Shown one piece after another: positions 49,366 to 53,427 of a stretch of 53,427 bases of DNA (positions are counted from its first letter, which is position 1; each line of letters opens with the position of its first letter). Both the position numbers and the translations under genes were made by a program. The notes beneath the pieces are model-generated. The model had not been told where the DNA came from and did not search any database. It worked only from the letters and a program-made list of their open reading frames with translations. The stretch comes from Promethearchaeati archaeon. Its GTDB lineage: Archaea; Asgardarchaeota; Heimdallarchaeia; Heimdallarchaeales; Heimdallarchaeaceae. The stretch spans positions 1 through 53,427 of the forward strand of contig JABLTJ010000024.1 of the NCBI GenBank assembly GCA_013166775.1, in the 5' to 3' direction.

Positions 49366-50163
49366 ATGTATATTGATACGCATTTACATTTAGATGAACC
49401 TTGGTTGACAGATGAAAAACTACGTCAGAAAACGATTCAGGATATTACAGAAAATAAAATTGTCACATGGGCTCAAGCTTGCGATCTATCTGGATATCAG
49501 AAAATAATTGAATGGTCAAAAATGTCAGAATACATTTTTCCTTCTTTTGGAATTTTACCTTGGTATGCTAATGAATGGATGGATAAATTGGACGAAGTAG
49601 CTCGATATTGTGAAGATGCTATAATGTTTGGAGAAATAGGATTAGATGAAGGAAGTAGCAGAAATACAGCAAGTAAAAAAGAACAGGAAGCGTTATTTGA
49701 AGTATTTCTTGAAGTAGCCGAGAAAAACAACATGATAATGAATTGTCACTTTCGGGGAGGATTAGAGGAGAGAGGTTTGGAACTCTTGAATAGTTATGAG
49801 ATAAAGAAAGGTATATTTCATCATTATTCAGGTCCACCGAAAATGATTGAGAAGATAAACGATAATGGACATTATATCTCCTATGGTTCCTCAAAATATG
49901 TTAATATCTCAAAAGCATTGAAGGGATATCTAGCAAAAAGAGTTCCCAAAGTTAATGATGATTTCTTGATAATAGAGATTGATGTGCTTCATCGAGAAGA
50001 AGATTATAAACCTCCTTCTGCTGTAATTCCAAAGATTCTTGAAGTGTTAGCGGAAGCAAAAAAAACAACTTCTGAAGAAATCGAAACTATGAATCAAAGA
50101 AATGTTCTAAGAATGATAGGTGATGATCCAAAACTAAAGGAAATGAGGGATTTGCTAAGTTAA
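49366..50163 (+). CDS. TatD-like metal-dependent hydrolase
   Basis: 265 aa, TIM-barrel type. Metal ligands at the expected places: D-T-H-L-H (His6, His8), GEIGLDE (Glu90), NCHFRGG (His128), FHHYSG (His152/153), IEIDVL (Asp206). TatD proteins are Mg2+-dependent DNases or phosphoesterases, often in DNA repair or turnover. The last motif is EID where TatD normally has ETD, a mild change. AAAGGTTG lies before ATG 49366. Single gene, convergent with the receptor gene. Confidence 0.85.
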   Translation: MYIDTHLHLDEPWLTDEKLRQKTIQDITENKIVTWAQACDLSGYQKIIEWSKMSEYIFPSFGILPWYANEWMDKLDEVARYCEDAIMFGEIGLDEGSSRNTASKKEQEALFEVFLEVAEKNNMIMNCHFRGGLEERGLELLNSYEIKKGIFHHYSGPPKMIEKINDNGHYISYGSSKYVNISKALKGYLAKRVPKVNDDFLIIEIDVLHREEDYKPPSAVIPKILEVLAEAKKTTSEEIETMNQRNVLRMIGDDPKLKEMRDLLS

Positions 50164-50186
50164 GAAAGTTAATCTCCCTCTTTTTT

Positions 50187-53100
50187 CTACGATCCTCCAG
50201 ATAACATTGTTGCTAAAATAATTTTTGTGGTCTGTTTTCTAATTGTTTCTAATTGTTCTCTTACTTCATGCAGAGGTTTCTTTTTCTCAAGTTTGGAAAT
50301 TAATTCATCTATTTCATTATACAAGAATTCTTGATAAGCAAGTAGAAGGGTACCAAATTCTAGATCAGTTAGAACAGTTAAAACTAGATTCTCATACCCA
50401 CCTCTAGCCATTTTATTTTCTAGCTGAATCCCATGGATAAATCCTAACATCGATTCATTTGGTAGGGTTATAGATCCTATTCTTCTTCCTTTTATTGTTT
50501 TCTCAAAACCTAATGAGGAAAATGCATGATCTCCTACTTGTAGCACAAAATTCTCAACCTCGAGAGCTAATCGATTACTATAATCATATTGTAATGAATG
50601 TTCTACTACTAGAGGGATAGCTCCTCTTTTCTGGTCGAATATACTTAATACTACCCCTTGACAGAGTTCTGTTAGTCTCATTGTTATGTCTTGTTCAGGA
50701 ATTTTGTCTAAATAAACTTCAAATGGCTTTTTCCTTGTTAATCTATAAACTACAATAGAAGATATTACAGCTAGAAGAACAACCGATCCGATGATAGTAT
50801 ACAATAACCAGCTTTCGATTCCAGGAGGTGGAATTGAGATAACAACATCTCCTAGTTCAAAAGAAGTAACATCTAGTTTCTGATTTCCTTCGAAAGTAGC
50901 TTTTAATACAATTTGCTCTATATCTCCAGTCATTGTGAAAGTGACAGACGCTATTCCATTGGAATCAGTTGTATCGTTTAATAATTCTACAGTATCATAT
51001 TCACTAAACGCAGCATATACATTCAAGGGAACATCAATGTAGTAAATATAAATGAAGAAAGTAATTTGAACATTATCTACAGGAGTACCATTTTGATAGG
51101 TTAAGGTTCCAATTATTTCGACTGCTGAACCTTCAATAATTTCATAACTAGAAGGTTCTAAAGTTAAAATTAGTGGGAGTGGTTTTATCTCGAACTCGAA
51201 AATTACTGTATCATTAGTTTCTCCAAAATAATATGTGGATTCAACTCTTATCTGAAGTATGTAGTTACCTTTTCCAGAATAAAAATCTGGAGTACATCCG
51301 AAAGCATAAATAAAACTCCCTAAATCTTGAAATTCAACCGATATGTTATTTAGATAAATATCAGTAATTTTTAAATCATTTTCTAATTCATCTATGAGAT
51401 TTACTTCAACAGTTAAATTTTCCCCATAATAAACATCTTTATCACTATCAACTATGTCCAAACTTCCTTCTTTTCGATCTATTAATAGATTAACGACTAT
51501 TGAATGAATATTGAAACCATTTCTTGAAAATTCAAAGTTAAGAGAGGTTGATCCTATATTTGTTGCACATATAATAAACTCATAAGTTTGATTGTCTATT
51601 GTGTTATTAATTATTAATAATCCTAGATTATTATTCAAACTATCATTGTGCCAGATTATATCAGAAAATGATTTGTCATCCACTTTATCATAAATCTTTA
51701 ATTTGAAAATAAATTCATCCTTATATATTAGCTGGTGGGTTTGATCCAATAGATTAGTAGGGTCCACTACATCTATCTCAAGATCATCAATGATAAATGT
51801 AAATTGAAGAACAATTTGATTTGGTGAAATAAATTCTCCTGTATCATCATATGCAATAATTGTTAGGTTATGTTGTCCATCATCTGTGGGTGCTTGAATT
51901 ATCCATGTTGTTTCATTAATTGGTCTATCTCCTTCTTCAGACCAAATATAGATTACAGAACTCCAATCGCTACTTATATTTGTACACCATATTTGTGTAT
52001 CTCCTTTAACAGTATACTCTTCAATGGTGTTAATATAGTTCCATTCTTCATTATCTTCATTGTATAGCAAAACATCAAAAACAGGAGGATTTTTGTCAAC
52101 AATAAAATCAAATGTATAGGTATGGTTGTTTCCAACAATATCTTCTGCAAATATAGATAGTTGTGCAACACTTCCATTTGGATAAAGATTGATAATCGTT
52201 CCATAAAAACTAATATCAAATTCTCCATTGCTATCGTAAGTAATAGGAGCATATCCAGGAAACACATCCCAGGAGTATTCTACTTTCTTTAAAGTATTGA
52301 TTGATAAGTCCTGTGCTTGGAATTCTAGTACTGTATCATTATTTATTTTAGAATTAACAAATGGAAAATTCAGTGTAGTTGAAGGTTCTAAACTATCAAT
52401 GGTTAGTATGATTGTGATCAAATTCGTGTTTCCCAAAGAATCTGTAGAATTTATATACAAAGTTGAAGATCCATCTGCGAAATTGAGAATGAAACTATTA
52501 CTGAAACTTGTATAGAGTGATCCTCCCCATGAGAATGTACTATTGATTAATGGATCATTATCCAAAATAGCAACAGAAACGTTTGAACTACCTGGGACAT
52601 ATAAAACACCTGTCTTTTGAACTAAACCTTCAACATCAGTAATTTCTATTGACGGAAATGTAGTATCAATATGAAAAATGTAAGATTCAAATGCGAAGTT
52701 CCCAGCAATATCAAAAACATACAACGTCAAAGTATAAGTTCCATCAATAAGTCCTAAAAGAGCAAATTCATATGGATTATACAAAGTTTGATTTGTATCT
52801 CCATCAAGAGAAAATAATACATATAAATCCTCAGATAATGTAAAATTATCATCGAAAGCGAAATCAAATATTTCAGTATCTAGAAACCGTTTATTATCGT
52901 AACTGTCTTTACTTGTGAGAATTGTCGGTGATTCTTGATCTAATGTAAAAACAAACGTATAAATGTGTTCTTCATCAAAAGTGTCAAAAGTTATTATTGT
53001 TAGAGTATGAACTCCTAAAGGTGAATTAGGTAGAACATTACTTTCATTAAGTGTGAGTATTGAATTAAAGTAATAAGCATCAATTATACCATCTTTTTCA

Positions 53101-53427
53101 GGTTCAGTATTCCAATAGAATTTTATTATACCATTAATACCGAAAATAGTTATTTCAACTGGATTATTACCTTGGTAAAAGGAATCATTATTCACGTTTC
53201 TTAGCTCAACGAAATGAGAACTTATATCCGTAGTAAAGTTAAATTTTGAACTTATTGAGTTACCGATTGTATCGTTAGCAGATACGTATAGCCAGTGCTC
53301 TCCAGCTGATTCAGGTAGGTAGGTACGATAAATACTTCCTATAAAGGGGGTCCAAGATAAATTATCTATAGTATCCCATTTATAGTATACTTGATCCACT
53401 CCTGCATAATCTGTTATATTCACATCT
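50187..53427 (-). CDS. Single-pass receptor-like protein: Ig-like ectodomains and cytoplasmic longin-like domain (partial, N-terminus missing)
   Basis: 1078+ residues; the frame runs to the right edge and its start lies outside. The visible part has many beta-sandwich repeats of about 95 residues with the pattern N-x2-T-Y-T-F-x-F-x-x-D-x2-P-P and many Asn-x-Ser/Thr sites, as in archaeal cell-surface proteins. The last ectodomain (EIIEGSAVEIIGTLTYQNGTPVDNVQITF) resembles a Big_1/Ig-like fold. A transmembrane helix is near visible residues 873-895, then a 182-residue cytoplasmic domain: GVVLSIFDQKRGAIPLVVEH, LALEVENFVLQVGDHAFSSLGF, GSITLPNESMLGFIHGIQLEN, LVLTVLTDLEFGTLLLAYQEFL. This alpha-beta pattern fits the longin/roadblock fold. 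The arrangement suggests transmembrane signalling to GTPases. Confidence 0.82.
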   Translation of the reverse strand, partial: DVNITDYAGVDQVYYKWDTIDNLSWTPFIGSIYRTYLPESAGEHWLYVSANDTIGNSISSKFNFTTDISSHFVELRNVNNDSFYQGNNPVEITIFGINGIIKFYWNTEPEKDGIIDAYYFNSILTLNESNVLPNSPLGVHTLTIITFDTFDEEHIYTFVFTLDQESPTILTSKDSYDNKRFLDTEIFDFAFDDNFTLSEDLYVLFSLDGDTNQTLYNPYEFALLGLIDGTYTLTLYVFDIAGNFAFESYIFHIDTTFPSIEITDVEGLVQKTGVLYVPGSSNVSVAILDNDPLINSTFSWGGSLYTSFSNSFILNFADGSSTLYINSTDSLGNTNLITIILTIDSLEPSTTLNFPFVNSKINNDTVLEFQAQDLSINTLKKVEYSWDVFPGYAPITYDSNGEFDISFYGTIINLYPNGSVAQLSIFAEDIVGNNHTYTFDFIVDKNPPVFDVLLYNEDNEEWNYINTIEEYTVKGDTQIWCTNISSDWSSVIYIWSEEGDRPINETTWIIQAPTDDGQHNLTIIAYDDTGEFISPNQIVLQFTFIIDDLEIDVVDPTNLLDQTHQLIYKDEFIFKLKIYDKVDDKSFSDIIWHNDSLNNNLGLLIINNTIDNQTYEFIICATNIGSTSLNFEFSRNGFNIHSIVVNLLIDRKEGSLDIVDSDKDVYYGENLTVEVNLIDELENDLKITDIYLNNISVEFQDLGSFIYAFGCTPDFYSGKGNYILQIRVESTYYFGETNDTVIFEFEIKPLPLILTLEPSSYEIIEGSAVEIIGTLTYQNGTPVDNVQITFFIYIYYIDVPLNVYAAFSEYDTVELLNDTTDSNGIASVTFTMTGDIEQIVLKATFEGNQKLDVTSFELGDVVISIPPPGIESWLLYTIIGSVVLLAVISSIVVYRLTRKKPFEVYLDKIPEQDITMRLTELCQGVVLSIFDQKRGAIPLVVEHSLQYDYSNRLALEVENFVLQVGDHAFSSLGFEKTIKGRRIGSITLPNESMLGFIHGIQLENKMARGGYENLVLTVLTDLEFGTLLLAYQEFLYNEIDELISKLEKKKPLHEVREQLETIRKQTTKIILATMLSGGS

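Overview
The window is a low-GC (roughly one third G+C) stretch of archaeal chromosome, most likely from an Asgard archaeon of the Heimdallarchaeia type. The archaeal evidence is TATA boxes about 25 bp upstream of start codons, many apparently leaderless genes (ATG, GTG and TTG), T-rich gene ends, and PadR and winged-helix regulators. The Asgard evidence is a roadblock/longin-like protein coupled to a 7-TM protein (37026-38251), a TPR protein with a longin-like C-terminal domain (43039-45465), a single-pass receptor-like protein with Ig-like ectodomains and a cytoplasmic longin-like domain (50187 to the right edge), several NosD-type beta-helix surface proteins, and a heliorhodopsin (48423-49259). 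The lineage is inferred; no rRNA or ribosomal protein gene is present to prove it.

Layout. 1-5.5 kb: the start of a lipid kinase, an MFS carrier, a PadR/BtrH-like pair with a palindromic operator, a membrane histidine kinase and a small zinc ribbon. 5.5-18.5 kb: mostly housekeeping and catabolic genes (two DegV proteins, penicillin-acylase-type Ntn hydrolase, HD protein, Hsp20, SDR, GH127, ParB). 18.6-29.3 kb: two membrane-anchored proteins that look like circularly permuted SBP_bac_5 domains. One of them lies in a run with a HAAS-like membrane protein, a PadR repressor and a large beta-helix protein. 34.7-50.2 kb: FTR1 iron permease, a lone E2 acyltransferase domain, a haem-type membrane protein, tandem 4-TM paralogues, three more beta-helix proteins, the TPR-longin protein, a glycosyltransferase-like protein, heliorhodopsin and a TatD-like hydrolase.

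The most unusual content is dispersed at 20.7-21.9 kb and 29.4-34.7 kb. Four paralogous winged-helix proteins lie beside a family of tiny proteins that share a C-terminal tail ending in RGSFL or RGSL (86, 87 and 97 aa, plus a 32-aa tail-only relative that the sequence shows has a strong ribosome binding site). Several of their promoters carry the same palindrome, TTCTC-N7-GAGAA. I read this as a candidate undescribed regulon or peptide-regulator system present at two loci. A 334-aa helical protein and a paralogous zinc ribbon are embedded in the larger locus.

How the genes fit together. Surface proteins (beta-helix, SBP-like, Ig-like) and cytoplasmic longin/roadblock modules suggest a lineage that invests in a decorated cell surface and GTPase-linked signalling. 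The PadR units suggest that part of the surface protein set is switched on by envelope or ligand stress. No tRNA, rRNA, CRISPR array, insertion sequence or attachment site was recognised. No gene-free stretch exceeds about 300 bases; the longest (16487-16762, 40034-40295, 45992-46281) hold promoters, or nothing I can identify.
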